64,000 nucleotides of DNA from Phytopythium helicoides (GCA_024867545.1 JANFNE010000018.1:124001-188000); one strand, 5' to 3'. Counted from the first letter of the stretch, positions 10,101 to 22,500 are shown. The notes: generated by a model from the letters alone, not told the origin. Translations and numbers: made by a program.

Positions 10101-13100
10101 CTGTTCATACTTCGCACCAAGATCCGGTACCAGATTGACTCTCGTGTGAGTCGAGGAAGTGACGTGATGATTTTTTCGGGCGAAGGTCTGATGGAACGGC
10201 TGCGTCAAAGCAAAAGAGACTCACGAGATATGTGGACATTTGTGTTGTTGTATGTTCCTTGGAAGCCCATTACTGAGCAGACGCGCCAACTGTTTAACCG
10301 GGTTGCGACGAATTGGACGTATCTGCGAAAGCAGCGCATGTGTTTTGCCTGCGTGGATGCAACAGATGCGGTTGAGCATCGAATTTGTGCCGCGCTTCAA
10401 GACCAAGAGGACGAAATGGATAGTGGCGTCTACAGCCTCGTGAGTGTGCTTGGACTGGACACGTCACGCCTTCCTGCAATTCTAGGATTTTGGCTTGGGT
10501 CTGGCCATGGAGTTGCCAACTCCCCTGTTGTTGGATACTCGGACGGCGGTGCTGCAATCATGAAACGGCGGCACGAGCGAGTTTGCGGGGACTCATGTCG
10601 TAAAAAACTAACACTTGATGTGCAAGGTGCATACAAAGTGGTGGATGTCATGCAATGGATCGAGAATCTGATTGATCAGAGCCAAGTGGCAACTGCAATC
10701 GATCTCCAAGCTTATGCTCGTGGATTCTTAGCTCGAAGGCATTTCAAGCGTTTGCGAGTACTTCATAAGGAGAAACTAGCTCACAGAATTCGTGAGTGGA
10801 TTGCCACATTGCAGCTCAAGTGGTACACGCGCAAAATCAATCGCGCTGCGCTTCGAATTCAGCAATTTGTGCGAGGGGTTCACGCTCGACGCATATTTTG
10901 GTTGCGACTGCGAGATTCTCTCGAAAAGTATCGGGCTGCAGCGAAGCGAGTTCAACGGAAATACCGCCAGCACATGCTTTTCAAACGCTTACGCGAGGCC
11001 ATGCTTCGCCGTCGTGCAAGCCCACAACATTTTCCGAACGCCCCGCTCTGTAATGAATGCCTCGGAATCGATTCGAAGGCATGGTTAGATGATTCGTCAG
11101 TAAAATTAATCCTTGCGAGCATTTCATGTCGAGATTGCCGACAGGCTTTCTGTGAAGACTGTGCGAGCAAGCTTCATACAGGTGGGAAACGCACGCGGCA
11201 TCTCTTTCACACGATTGAAGTGTCGGCGATGAATCATCTAGATTGTATTGTGTGCTCCACGTGCGAAGTTGCGCAGGCTGTACGTGCGTGCCAGAGCTGT
11301 TGCCAAAAACCTCCTAACCCATTGACGCCAGATTCTGCGATCAGTGGAAGCGAGATCGTGACATGTCGAGCTTGTTTTGAGCTTCGCCATTGCAAACCAC
11401 CTATGCGGATTGCCAAATTGCGGTCGCAGCGCTGGATGTGGTGGCAAGCAGATGATTTCTGTCGCCACAAGTGGAGGTTTGTTCGGTCAGACAGAGATCT
11501 GAAGACGTTGACAGGAGTGACTACTAGCCGATCAGTTATCGCCAAGTACGGCTGGATGACATTTAAGCGGCTAGAAGATTGGCGAACAGAGCAACAGACT
11601 ACCATACAGTCACGGAAAGCTCGAGAAGACGAGCTCTATGCACTGAGAGTCCAACATGAAGCCATCCTACGCGACGCATTTGATCGCTACGACGCTGACA
11701 AGTCGGGAGCGATAGACCGCAACGAGCTACGACGCATGTTTCGCGAGGAGCTTTGCCAGCCATTGAGCGAGTCGCAACTTGAAGACGCATTGCAAGTACT
11801 GGACCGCTCAGGTGATGGAAAAATCGAGTTCGACGAGCTGTTAGCGTGGTTTACAGAGGGCTTGCTTGACAAAAAACCGGATGAGAGTGATGAGGGCGGA
11901 TCGGCAGCATTGCTAAAGGAAGCCCTGAAAGCCAAACGTCAAATGAGGCGATACAAAGAGCGATTGTTAGGAGCTCTTCCGGCCTCGCCATTGGAGGTGT
12001 TAGGTAGGAAACAGGCACTCGACGACGCACTGATGGGGTCTCCACCACCACGCGCTAAAGTTCCGGGTTATGCCAGCATCGAGTGCCTCGAGGCGAGTGA
12101 CTTTGGAGCTAAGCGTCGGGTGTTCTTCCGCTTCATGCACGAAATATGTGGGCTTGACTGGGTTTTAGAGGACGAAAATGTGATCCCAATCGCGGATGCT
12201 ATGGATGTATTCTCTCAAGTGTTCCTACCGCGTTGGAATAGTGGACAGCTCACTCATGACTTCTATTACGATGGAGAGTGCTTTGAATTCGAGGGGCTTC
12301 AGTACGAGCGGCGTTGGGATGGAACCAAGCAGAAATTCGGATTCCACACGAGGAGAAAGCGAGTAGTTGAAGAAGCTCCGCCTGATGAGCGTAAAAGTCG
12401 GCGTGGTCACAAGAAATCAGCTCGCCGGAGTCATGTAGTGGGTGGCGCTACCACGGCGTCCACAGCCACGAGCGAGCAAAACGAGATATGGGAGGACACT
12501 GTCGAATGGATTGATCCGAGAAGGCGGCAGGAGCTCTGGGAGAGTGCACGAAGCGCTTTTGCGCATGCTGACCGTGATGCCTCAGGGTCTATTGACAGGC
12601 GTGAGTTTCGGCGGCTTCTGTCGGCTGAACTCTGTGAGCCATTGTCTTCAGCGCAGGCGAAGCGCGCCTTCGACACAATTGACACGGACGGCAGCGGAGC
12701 TATCGACTTTGATGAGTTCTTTGACTGGTACGCAACGCTCAAGAGTCAGGACGTACAGGAGTCGCGGCAGAAGGAGCGTCTGCGCGCGTTACTCAAGACC
12801 AAGCGTCGAGCCAAGAGGCTTGCCGAGACAGCGGTGGAGACCGCGCTCACAAGCGGCACTGCAGTCAAAGAATCTATCGAGAAGACATTGTTGGAGCAGC
12901 AGATTGCTCGTGAGAAGAGCCGCGGTGCAAGCCCCGAGCTCCTGAAGCTGATGGCGGAAGGCCACGCCAAGGCACTGGCGTTCAAGGCGCTCACGCTCCA
13001 CAATCAGGACGAAGCACGCGCTCGACAGTGGCTCGAAGAGAAGCGCGCCGAGCAAGACCAAGAGCAGGAGACCAAGGCAGCCACTGCACGCGGCAAGAAG

Positions 13101-13307
13101 GAGCGAAGCAAGCAGGCGCAACTCAAGCGGCGCAAGACCATCGCGGCTGCGCGCAACAGGCTCGCTCTGCTGCTCATGACGCGCAGCAAGAAGGACAAGC
13201 GTGCACACACGGCGCGGCTGCAAGACGCCGTGGCAAACCTCGACCACGAGATCCGCATGGTCGAGCGCCAGGCCACGCTGCGCCACGCCAAGGCCCAGCG
13301 CTTCTGA
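7131..13307 (+). CDS. Giant IQ/Sfi1-like repeat protein with B-box and four EF-hands
   Basis: Three exons: 7131-7553, 7613-9596, 9658-13307, about 2018 aa. The intron at 7554-7612 is phase 0. The intron at 9597-9657 has donor GTAAGT, a perfect TACTAAT-like branch site and acceptor CTCTAG, and keeps frame. Residues about 150-1250 are Arg/Trp-rich helical repeats with IQ cores (IQRAFR, IQSIVRMRLAKARW, IQTCYRNY, IQRAFRIKRAR, LQAYARGFLARRHF) and W-x(n)-F/W repeats like centrin-binding Sfi1 (FRAWVYD, FLAWHNRC). A B-box-like zinc site follows near 1263-1320 (CNECLG...CRDCRQAFCEDCASKLH). EF-hand pair 1 is near 1475-1540 (DADKSGAIDRNE, DRSGDGKIEFDE) and pair 2 near 1766-1828 (DRDASGSIDRRE, DTDGSGAIDFDE); all four loops have good calcium ligands. 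The C-terminus is a charged coiled coil. A calcium/centrin-regulated cytoskeletal or basal-body role is inferred. Confidence 0.85.
9597..9657 (+). other. Intron with consensus branch point
   Basis: 61 nt, GTAAGT...TTACTAATAC...CTCTAG, phase 1. It connects two long frames that otherwise overlap. An earlier AG (CTACAG) precedes the branch site and is not used in this model. Confidence 0.85.
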
Positions 13308-13422
13308 GCAGCAGCGGATCCCATCCAACCGAGTGTAGCCATGTCAACCGATGCAAGCCATGTCAATCAAAGCGTAGCCATACCGATCCAGAACCGGTAT
13401 CTTCAGTACTGTTTGCGACAGG

Positions 13423-13440
13423 TCTTCCAGAACATTCGAC
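13423..13440 (+). promoter_or_regulatory. Heat-shock element upstream of HSP70-B
   Basis: TTC-ca-GAA-ca-TTC at 13425-13437 is three contiguous alternating HSF units, about 165 bp before the ATG. The promoter is squeezed into 295 bp after the upstream gene's stop and is otherwise unlike that of copy A. Confidence 0.7.
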
Positions 13441-13568
13441 TGCCTGGGTTCGCATACTAAACCCAAGTGTCGTAGTGGTGTCCCCCCTTCGACGTTTCCG
13501 ACCTCCGTCCTAAGCGATCCAAGCTCCCTCGCGACGTACTGGGTCACTTTGCAATTTGCAAGCGACCG

Positions 13569-15680
13569 CAAGCAACAAGCAACTAGAAGCAAACAAGAGA
13601 AGATGGCGCAGGCAGTGTCTGGCTACTCGGTGGGCATCGACCTCGGCACGACGTACTCGTGCGTGGGCGTGTGGCAGAACGACCGCGTGGAGATCATCGC
13701 GAACGACCAGGGCAACCGCACGACGCCGTCGTATGTGGCGTTCACGGACTCGGAGCGCCTGATCGGCGACGCCGCCAAGAACCAGGTGGCGATGAACGCG
13801 CACAACACGGTGTTCGACGCGAAGCGCCTGATCGGCCGCAAGTTCACGGACCCGATCGTGCAGGCGGACATCAAGCACTGGCCGTTCACGGTGTCGGCGG
13901 GTGCGGGCGACAAGCCGCAGATCACGGTGCAGTTCAAGGGCGAGTCGAAGACGTTCCAGCCGGAGGAGATTTCGTCGATGGTGCTGATCAAGATGCGCGA
14001 GGTGGCCGAGGCGTTCATTGGCAAGGAGGTGAAGAACGCGGTGATCACGGTGCCGGCGTACTTCAACGACTCGCAGCGTCAGGCGACCAAGGACGCTGGT
14101 GCGATTGCCGGCATGAACGTGCTGCGTATCATCAACGAGCCGACGGCCGCCGCTATCGCGTACGGTCTGGACAAGAAGGGCGGCGAGCGCAACGTGCTGA
14201 TCTTCGACCTTGGCGGCGGTACCTTCGATGTGTCGCTCCTGAGCATTGAGGAGGGTATCTTCGAGGTGAAGGCTACGGCTGGTGACACGCACCTTGGCGG
14301 TGAGGACTTTGACAACCGCCTGGTGGAGCACTTCACGCAGGAGTTCAAGCGCAAGCACCGCAAGGACATTACGACGAACCAGCGCGCGCTGCGTCGTCTG
14401 CGCACTGCTTGCGAGCGCGCCAAGCGCACGCTGTCTTCGTCTGCGCAGGCGTACATTGAGATCGACTCTCTGTTCGACGGCATTGACTTCAACTCAACGA
14501 TCACGCGTGCTCGTTTCGAGGACATGTGCGGCGACTACTTCCGCAAGACGATGGAGCCTGTGGAGAAGGTGCTCCGCGACGCGAAGCTGTCGAAGAGCCA
14601 GGTGCACGAGGTTGTGCTTGTGGGTGGCTCGACGCGTATCCCGAAGGTGCAGCAGCTGCTGTCTGACTTTTTCAACGGCAAGGAGCCGTGCAAGTCGATC
14701 AACCCCGATGAGGCTGTGGCCTTCGGCGCGACGGTGCAGGCTGCTATCCTGAGCGGCAACGACTCTTCGGAGAAGCTGCAGGACCTGCTTCTTCTGGACG
14801 TGACGCCTCTGTCGCTTGGTCTGGAGACGGCGGGTGGTGTGATGACGACGCTGATCCCGCGTAACACGACGGTTCCTACGAAGAAGTCGCAGACGTTCTC
14901 CACGTACGCGGACAACCAGCCTGGTGTGCTTATCCAGGTGTTCGAGGGTGAGCGTTCGATGACGCGCGACAACAACCTGCTGGGCAAGTTCAACCTGGAC
15001 GGCATTCCGCCGATGCCTCGTGGCGTGCCTCAGATCGACGTGACGTTCGACATTGACGCGAACGGTATCCTGAACGTGTCTGCTGTGGAGAAGTCTACGG
15101 GCAAGGAGAACAAGATCACGATCACGAACGACAAGGGTCGTCTGTCGCAGGCGGACATTGACCGCATGGTTGCGGAGGCCGAGAAGTACAAGGCTGAGGA
15201 CGAGGCGAACAAGGTCCGCATTGACGCGAAGAACGGTCTGGAGAACTACGCGTACAACCTCCGCAACACGCTGAACGACGAGAAGCTGAAGAGCCAGATC
15301 TCTGAGGAGGACCGCAAGGCTATTGACGACAAGGTGACGGAGACGATCAACTGGCTGGACGCGAACCAGTCTGCGGAGAAGGAGGAGTACGAGGCGAAGC
15401 AGAAGGAGCTGGAGGGTGTGGCGAACCCTATTCTGCAGAAGATGTACGCTGCTGCTGGCGGCGCTCCTGGCGGCATGCCTGGTGGCGACATGCCTGGTGC
15501 GGGTGCTGCTCCTTCGGGCGGTGCGGACCAGGGCCCGAAGATCGAGGAGGTCGACTAAGCGGTCTTCGTGGGTGTGTGAAGTCGGGTCTCGTCTCGCGGA
15601 GAGCGAGTCTTGGACTGAGTCGCGCAGGGAGGCGTCGGCGTGGATTGCACTCGCTAGTTGAAGGGCGGAGCGCGCGACAG
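13569..15680 (+). repeat. Inverted-repeat arm B (HSP70 copy B with UTRs)
   Basis: Counterpart of 3969-6079. Homology starts about 34 nt before the ATG and ends about 120 nt after the stop codon, so the duplicated block is the transcript unit without its promoter. Confidence 0.85.
13603..15558 (+). CDS. HSP70: Cytosolic heat-shock protein 70, copy B
   Basis: 651 aa, chosen from the ATG at 13603 because this matches copy A; the frame is open 18 codons further upstream, but that is leader sequence. All Hsp70 signatures and the EEVD terminus are as in copy A, with no amino-acid difference seen. Codon differences from copy A are synonymous, which suggests concerted evolution or strong purifying selection. 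It lies 295 bp downstream of the IQ/EF-hand gene in the same direction and carries its own heat-shock element. Confidence 0.98.
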   Translation: MAQAVSGYSVGIDLGTTYSCVGVWQNDRVEIIANDQGNRTTPSYVAFTDSERLIGDAAKNQVAMNAHNTVFDAKRLIGRKFTDPIVQADIKHWPFTVSAGAGDKPQITVQFKGESKTFQPEEISSMVLIKMREVAEAFIGKEVKNAVITVPAYFNDSQRQATKDAGAIAGMNVLRIINEPTAAAIAYGLDKKGGERNVLIFDLGGGTFDVSLLSIEEGIFEVKATAGDTHLGGEDFDNRLVEHFTQEFKRKHRKDITTNQRALRRLRTACERAKRTLSSSAQAYIEIDSLFDGIDFNSTITRARFEDMCGDYFRKTMEPVEKVLRDAKLSKSQVHEVVLVGGSTRIPKVQQLLSDFFNGKEPCKSINPDEAVAFGATVQAAILSGNDSSEKLQDLLLLDVTPLSLGLETAGGVMTTLIPRNTTVPTKKSQTFSTYADNQPGVLIQVFEGERSMTRDNNLLGKFNLDGIPPMPRGVPQIDVTFDIDANGILNVSAVEKSTGKENKITITNDKGRLSQADIDRMVAEAEKYKAEDEANKVRIDAKNGLENYAYNLRNTLNDEKLKSQISEEDRKAIDDKVTETINWLDANQSAEKEEYEAKQKELEGVANPILQKMYAAAGGAPGGMPGGDMPGAGAAPSGGADQGPKIEEVD

Positions 15681-16344
15681 AGTTTGCGTTGACCTCAATG
15701 GTCATCTGCTTGCTGTAGGAAAAATCTTTCGTTGTTGCCGTAGAAGGCGCAACAGCTAAAATACATGACATTTCAGTCACGAGCGTCAAGGATTGATTTT
15801 GAACTGAGTTCGTGAGTGCACTGCCACAAGGAAGGCAAAGGACAGCGGTTGCGTCCCACCACTTCTCATAGAGTCGAGGAATTCTGTCTGCAATGACTCG
15901 TGGATTCGTGCGGGGCCAAGAACTTGCCTGCCAGATTCGGTTGGCATGGAGGGTGCTATGCGCTGTCCGATGCTGCAGATCTTCGTGACGACGCCGATCA
16001 TTGCGGCCGTCAAAGCACTCAGCTGTGCTTCACATCGGCAGGTTTCGGCTGGAACTGCTGCCTCTGCCAGAACCAAAGCGAACGCTCCGTTTAGACAGCG
16101 GAATCCCACGTGCCTGCCATCTTCAGACTGCACAGTCCTGCGTTCTCACGACTGCTCCTGCAGCCAGCAGCTCTCGCGTCGACAGCCACCACCAGCGCCG
16201 CCGCCTGCCAATCTGATTTTCAAGCGCATGGGTTCGCTTTTCTCCCGAAACCGCACTTAGCGGGGGTGGGTCGCCGATGGATTTTCCGCCGCCGCCTGCC
16301 TGGATCGAGTAGTCCGCGCACTGCCGCTCGCCGCCCGCCCCGCC
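15559..16344. other. Intergenic between HSP70-B and the SNARE gene
   Basis: The first 120 bp are the duplicated HSP70 3' UTR. The rest holds the promoter of the SNARE gene. Short frames here show no recognisable protein. Confidence 0.5.
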
Positions 16345-17658
16345 ATGTCGACGCCCTCGCCGGCGGCCAGCGCCGACCCGTTCTACGTGTTCAAGGAGTG
16401 CGTGTCCTGCGCGCTCGTCCGCGCTCTCCGCTCGCGGTCTCGCGGCCGCTGACCGATCTCTGGCTGCGCAGTGAGCTCGCGAGCAAGGTGTCGGCCGTCA
16501 ACACCAAGTACCACAAGTGGCGCGCGCTGCTGGACGCGCCGGACGCGCGCGAGCTGCCCGCGCTCACCACGCGTGCGTCGCCTGCTCTCTGGGGTCGCGT
16601 GCGGCCGCTGCTTGCTAACTGAGGCCCTGGTGCGCGCAGAGATCGAGGGCGCCGTGGCGGCGGCTGACAAGTCGCTGCGCTTCCTGGAGGACACGATCGT
16701 CATGGTCGAGGCCAACCGCGCCAAGTTCGCGCACATTGACGCGGTGCGCTACCAGTGTGGAGGTGTCTGGAAGTTTGCGTGTGACTCTGACGCTGCGGCT
16801 GTCGCGGCGAGCAGGCGGAGATCGCGAGTCGACGGGAGTTCGTTGCCACCACGCGCAAGGTGCGCTGCTGTCCGCTGGCGGGGTGACGAGGAGCTGGAAG
16901 CTGATAGGACCGTGCTTCGCTTTCCCAGGAACTGCAAGCAGTCAGCGCCGACATTTCGTCGGACGCATCCAAGGCGCGCGTGCGACGCGAAGAGCAAAAG
17001 GTGCGGCGCTGTGTTTTTCTGAGCTGCAGCTATTTGACGGATCCACTGACGAGAACATTCGACTGTGTGCAGCTCATGAAGCCTGTGACCAAGAAGAGCT
17101 CCAAGCCTATGTCCTACGAAGACGACAACGAGCGCTTCATGACCGAAGAAACCCAGCGGCAAAAAGTGAGCAGGAAGATGAAGTAGGATTCCTGCTTCGA
17201 GAGTTGGCGCGTCTGACCAGATTCGATTGGCTCGTCATGCAGCAAATCATGCAGTCGCAAGACCAGAGCGTCGACGGGCTGCTGACATCCGTGCAGGGTC
17301 TCAACCACGTTGCCGTGCAGATCAACCACGAAGTGCGCGACCAGAACAAGTGCGTCATCGCTTCACGGACCCATGCGACTAATTGGGCTGATCTAACCGC
17401 ATCTGTCGCCGACAGGATGCTGGACGACCTCAACCACGATGTTGAGGAGGCCCAGGAGCGCATGAACTTCGTCATGGACAAGATGAGCAAGATGCTCAAG
17501 ACGAAAGGTGCGTCGCTTCGACTCGTTGAACTGCCTGGCACGTGCACCAAGTGGCGCTAACGATCGTGACGTGATGGTCAGACAAATGCCAGCTGGGTCT
17601 CATCCTGTTCCTCATGCTCGTGCTCGTGGCCATGATCTTCCTCGTCATTTACACGTAG
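16345..17658 (+). CDS. Syntaxin-6/SYP61-type Qc-SNARE
   Basis: Nine exons: 16345-16397, 16472-16572, 16640-16743, 16815-16859, 16929-17000, 17073-17165, 17243-17349, 17416-17507, 17582-17658. Together they give 247 aa in one frame with GT-AG introns of 66-77 nt. The N-terminus DPFYVFKDELASKV is the start of the syntaxin-6 helical bundle, and IEGAVAAADKSLRFLEDTI...ANRAKF continues it. The Qc SNARE motif is near residues 160-220 (QSVDGLLTSVQGLNHVAVQINHEVRDQN...LDDLNHDVEEAQERM). The C-terminal anchor is LGLILFLMLVLVAMIFLVIYT. The family mediates fusion at the trans-Golgi network and endosomes. No single exon reveals the full protein; the splice model rests on phase consistency and family match. 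Confidence 0.88.
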
Positions 17659-17769
17659 CCCTAGAGATTCCGCCATGTACAATACCAGCTCTGCCTCCTC
17701 GGCACCTACAGTGCGTGTGCTATATTTCGTTCATCTAACTGCCTACGTGCGGTCCCCAGCCTCCACCTG

Positions 17770-18663
17770 CTAGACGCACTTCTCCTGCTTGGTGCGCACG
17801 CTCTTGGACGGCGAGCCCGTGACCAGGTACGGCACGAGCGTCTTGGGGTCGTACCGCAGCTGCGGCTGCGGCATGGACGACGGCATGGCCACGAGCGCGG
17901 CCGCGGCCGCGTGGCTCTCTGTGGACGTCCGCGCGGATGCGGACGCGGACGTGGACGACGGTGTGGCCGCTGCGGTCGCGGCTTGGGACGGCGCGGCCGA
18001 CGCGTCCGCAGCCAGGGCCACCGACAGCTGCATCCGCTGCACCTTCTTCTTGCGGTCGAGCTTGCGCTGGTTGGCATTGGCACGCAGCCGGTGGTAGTTG
18101 CACAGGTTGTGGTAGTCGCCGCACGACTTGAGCGCGCGCACGTTGTGGCACTTGCCCGTGCGGTACTTGCACTTGAGTTCGGCGGTGGTCGGACCTGCGG
18201 CCGAGGCTGCTGCTGCGGCTGCGGCCGCGTCCGCATCCGCGTCCACCGCGGCCGCGGACGCCGGGGCCTCGTAGAAGAGCGCGCGGAAGCTCGGCAGCTT
18301 GGTGCGCGGGTCCACGTCGGCGGCCACGTCGGCGTCCACTCCGCCGGGCGACGCGGCCGGCGACGCGGCCGAGGCCGCCGCTGCGGCCGCTGCGGCCGCG
18401 TCCGGCTCGTCCGCCGGCAGCTTGCGCTTCTTGAGCGTCACGAGCAGCGAGCGCATCGAGATGCCGTCCTGGTCGACGTCCGCGGGCTCGGCGGCCTTGC
18501 TGGCGGCGCGCGCGCGGGTTTTGCGCGCCTTGGCCGGCGCCTGCGGCCGCGCGGCCTGGCCGTCCGCAGCAAACGCCGCGCGGGCCTTGGTCGGGTTGCT
18601 GAGGTTCACGAGCGCGATGGCCTCCTGCTCGAGCGCGCGGCGCGCCTCGGCGTCGTCCAGCAT
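17770..18663 (-). CDS. Ala-rich protein with a C-x6-C-x15-C-x2-H motif
   Basis: About 297 aa from the ATG at 18663 (MLDDAEARRALEQEAIALVNLSNPTKAR). The frame is open for 69 more codons upstream, but that stretch looks like untranslated leader. A compact Cys/His site near residues 170-215 reads CKYRTGKCHNVRALKSC then LCNYHRLRANANQRKLDRKKK. Its CCCH spacing followed by a basic tail recalls WRC-type zinc motifs of plants, although the spacing differs. Flanking regions are poly-Ala and Asp/Ala repeats encoded by GC-rich DNA. A nuclear DNA- or RNA-binding role is plausible; the function is unknown. Its 3' end lies 111 bp from the end of the SNARE gene (convergent). Confidence 0.65.
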   Translation of the reverse strand: MLDDAEARRALEQEAIALVNLSNPTKARAAFAADGQAARPQAPAKARKTRARAASKAAEPADVDQDGISMRSLLVTLKKRKLPADEPDAAAAAAAAASAASPAASPGGVDADVAADVDPRTKLPSFRALFYEAPASAAAVDADADAAAAAAAASAAGPTTAELKCKYRTGKCHNVRALKSCGDYHNLCNYHRLRANANQRKLDRKKKVQRMQLSVALAADASAAPSQAATAAATPSSTSASASARTSTESHAAAAALVAMPSSMPQPQLRYDPKTLVPYLVTGSPSKSVRTKQEKCV

Positions 18664-19583
18664 GGTCGTCGCGCGGCGCGTGCGGGCGATGGCGAGTGGC
18701 GGCGGCGGTCGTGTGGCCGCGCCTGAGTCTGTGTCTGTGTGGCGCCGCGGGGCTCCTCCGCCGTTTCTGAGTTGCAGCCTGGTCTCTGGACCATTGGATC
18801 GACATACAACCGCCAAGTCAACGGCCCGCCGACTGTCTGATTCCGCGGGCTGGAAGAACGCAAATCGCAACGATCACACGACGACGCGCCAACCGGTAGC
18901 GCGATCTTCGCCTTTTGCGCCCAAGATCGCATGAAACCAACGGCAGCGAGCTCCACCCGTGCAGACAGCTACTCAGATGCAAACCACCACGCCTGACCTG
19001 ACTGGTCCTGCAGCTCCATCTTTTTTTTTTTTTTTTGCGGACCGAGTCGTCATCCGGGATCACGAGCGACTCGCTCGAGACCAGCGAGGGAGGCAGAACA
19101 AACCAACACACGAGTTGACACCCACGAAGGCGAGAACATTGCGATCTTCGACCTTTTTGGCCGTTGGCGTGCGTTGCCAGCGGGACGCCACAAAACCATT
19201 GGCCCCCAGTATGTGGCCGGTGCGCGACCATTGGCGGCGAATCTGATCCGACCGATGGGAGGAAAATTTGCAAAACTGGCCTCGCTTCCAACTTCAACTT
19301 CGTGCGTCAGCAATGCGGTCGGAGGCCATCAACGCTGGCGTGAGGCCGAGGTTTGGCCTCCACGCTGAGCGCTGTGCTGCACGACAGCGCATCATTGGGC
19401 CCAATGCCGCCTGAAGCCAGTGCCGCAGCGCCACCAGACTAGCCCACAACCACAGGACTCGACCTGCAAGTCGAGCGTGACGTTGAAGTGCGCGTCGGAA
19501 CACAGCGGCATGCTATTCCCAGACAGAATCCAACCGCCACAGACCTCCCACCGCGAGTCGCTGCAATAATCCAGCTGCCGATC
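18664..19583. promoter_or_regulatory. Divergent promoter region between the Cys-motif gene and the kinase-RhoGAP gene
   Basis: About 920 bp between two head-to-head genes, with a T16-17 run near 19020-19036. No further gene supported; no TATA or clear initiator was identified by eye. Confidence 0.5.
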
Positions 19584-22500
19584 ATGGCCAACGTACGGAT
19601 GGACGACGCGGCTGCCCGGCGAGTGCTGGCACCGCTCGGCGTCGACCTCGCGGACCCCGCCGATGAGTTTGAGCTGCAGCAGGCAGAGGGTGCCGGCGCC
19701 TCGGGTCGCGTGTTCCGTGCGAGCCGCCACAGTAATCCGAGCGAGTCCGTGGCGCTGAAAGTGATCCCGATCCCACCGCTGGTTCCCGATGCTGTAGCTC
19801 CGAGCTCGGCTGTGGCTGCAGTCGCTCGCGAGATCGCCTTCCTGCGTGCGTGCAACCACCCGAATGTCGTGACCTTCCACGGCGCCTACTACAAGTCTGG
19901 AGCGCTATGGCTTGCCATGGAGCACTGTGCTGGCGGATCTACTGCTGCCGTTCGTGCGCGCCGGCTACTGTCCGAACGCGAGGTCGCCGTCATCCTGCGT
20001 GGAGCTCTACTTGGACTCGCATATCTTCATGGTCGCAAAAAGTTGCACCGAGACGTCAAGGGGGCCAACATCCTCCTCACGGCAAGTGGACGCGTCAAGC
20101 TTGCCGATTTCGGCGTGTCTGCGTCGCTCGTCTCGGACTCGGTAGCCGCTGCCGAGAGCGAGACCCCGCCGAACGCTGCGTACCAGCGAGGGACCTTTGT
20201 GGGCACACCGTATTGGATGAGTCCCGAGATGATTCAGGATGGAGCCTACGACCACAAGGCCGACATTTGGTCACTCGGCATTACAGCAATCGAGCTCGCC
20301 GATTGTGAGCCACCATTGTTCCGCGAGCACCCGATGCGAGCTCTTCTGCAGATCCCGCGTAATCCACCGCCAACTGTGCGTGACCCGAGCTCGTGGTCAA
20401 CGGAGTTTGTAGACTTCCTCAGTTTTGTGCTGAGAAAGAACCCAAAAGAGCGACCGACAGCAACCGAATGTTTGAGTCATGCGTTCCTCAAGAAGTACGA
20501 AGGAGATGACAGTGTTCTAGAACCTGAAGCTATTGATGAGATGCAGACTCGAGATGATCATTACGAAAGCCAGGACTCGGAGAGCGTCGATATCATACCA
20601 ATCGCCAAGGCTGAGGCTGTTAGGGAGTCGCTGCCTGGCGTAGCCGAGGATGAATCCAAGGTTGACGGAGAAATAGCCGATGCGATCGCAAGGTTGGACG
20701 CCGTTGGGGACCAAGGTTTCCCGCGGACTGACGTTAGCGAGGACGAAATTGCCAACAATGTATCGAGGATACCAGATGCATCGCTATCATCGTTGTCCTC
20801 TCGGACTTCATCAACTAGAAAGGACGAGTTGCTTGAATTATCGGTGGACGAATACGAAGATCCGACCGGGGGATCTGCGCCAAACAAATGCTCGTTGGCT
20901 GGAAAAGACCTCCAACCTACTCGTGCTCACTCACCAGTCCGAGCATCTCATCGTCAACTCTCCTCGAGAAATGATGTCGCAGCCAGCCAGCGCTCCTCCT
21001 CGTCGATAACCGACTTGTCGATGGAACTACGAGCTCCACTCGAGGCATCTAGTGATGCGATTGGTGGGTCTGGCGAGTGGACTGAAGCAACATCAGTGGG
21101 CAACCCGCTGGCAGAAATTGACACATCTACATCGAGCATGCGAGTGAGTGCTTTACTGGCCTCGATCTCGTCGCCAACCAGCAGCTTTTCCGGTAGCTTT
21201 TGTGCATCGGGGAGCTTTCTAGCGCCTGAGAGCACATCAATCGCTAATCAACAGCAGCAAGTACAGCCTTGTAGTGACCCACCAGCTGCATCTTTACTTC
21301 GACGAAGCTCATTCAACCTCGCTGCATCAGCTTCATTTCGTGATTTGCTTGGGAATAGCCGCACAAGCATTAGTATCCTGACAGAGAACAATGCTCCTGG
21401 TATATCTGCACCGCCGCCGCCTCCATTACCACCATCACGGTTATCTAGTCAGTCAAGCGCATGGACTGGTCTGGTCTCCCACCAATTTGGCATCCCGCTC
21501 GATGACCAGCAGAGTCTTGACTTCGCTGGCAATTCGTCAGAGATCCCATTGCTACTGCATCTGTTGCGTCGAGAGCTTATCACCCGGGATGCACTGCAAA
21601 CCACGCGATGGATTTACCGAGCAAGTCCCGATACTCGCGAGTTTGAGAGAGCTCGCACGGCGATAGATCACGGGAGCTTCGACCCTACCTCAGTTTCGGA
21701 TCCCAATGTTTTTGCAAGTCTGCTGAAGCTCTGGCTGCGCGAACTTCCAGCACCACTGTTAGCTCCCGTAGATGTTATGTCTATCCAGAAATTGGCTCAA
21801 TTTGCGTCTTCCATTTCGGATGGAGACTTGCATTCTTCCACCCATTTACCTCTTGCATCTGTGCACGAACAAGTTGAATCAACGCTCGCAAACATCAGAG
21901 GCCGTCGTCGGGCAGTTGTAGAGTGGCTACTGGATCACTGGCTTGAGGTACTGGAGAACGGAGCCAGCAATCGTATGACGGCTCATGCACTGGCGGTTGT
22001 CATGGCACCAAGCGTTTATGCGTGCGTATACAAAGTTAATGGAAGTCAAGCTGGGAGCCGTGGAGAGGCTACTGTAGATGACATTATTGGAATGCTTCGA
22101 GTGCTCATTTATTGGCGTCGCGCATGCCGGGATACAGGCTTCGCACCAATCACAAATCACCTTGAGGACATCAGAAAAGAGAGAGGAGAAAGCATTCACT
22201 TCCGCCAGGGCGAGTGTGAATCTGCGGCGTGTACTTCTGGGGCCATGTGGTCCCACGACGACGGAAAACATTTTTCATCACCTGCAATCGATGTTACAGA
22301 GAACGGGATTGAGGCACCACATATTTCTATCGAGGCATCGCTACGGGATTGCGTTAGTCGATCAGTGGGACTACCTGACGGAAAGCTTATCGCCAACCAA
22401 CTTGGTGTTGTCTCCACGGAGCTGGAGAAAGAACGCTTTGTAGCCTTCCAGCGGTCAGTGGCCGACGTACTTTCAAGTTTTGCCAAGTCAAGTGAGGAGC

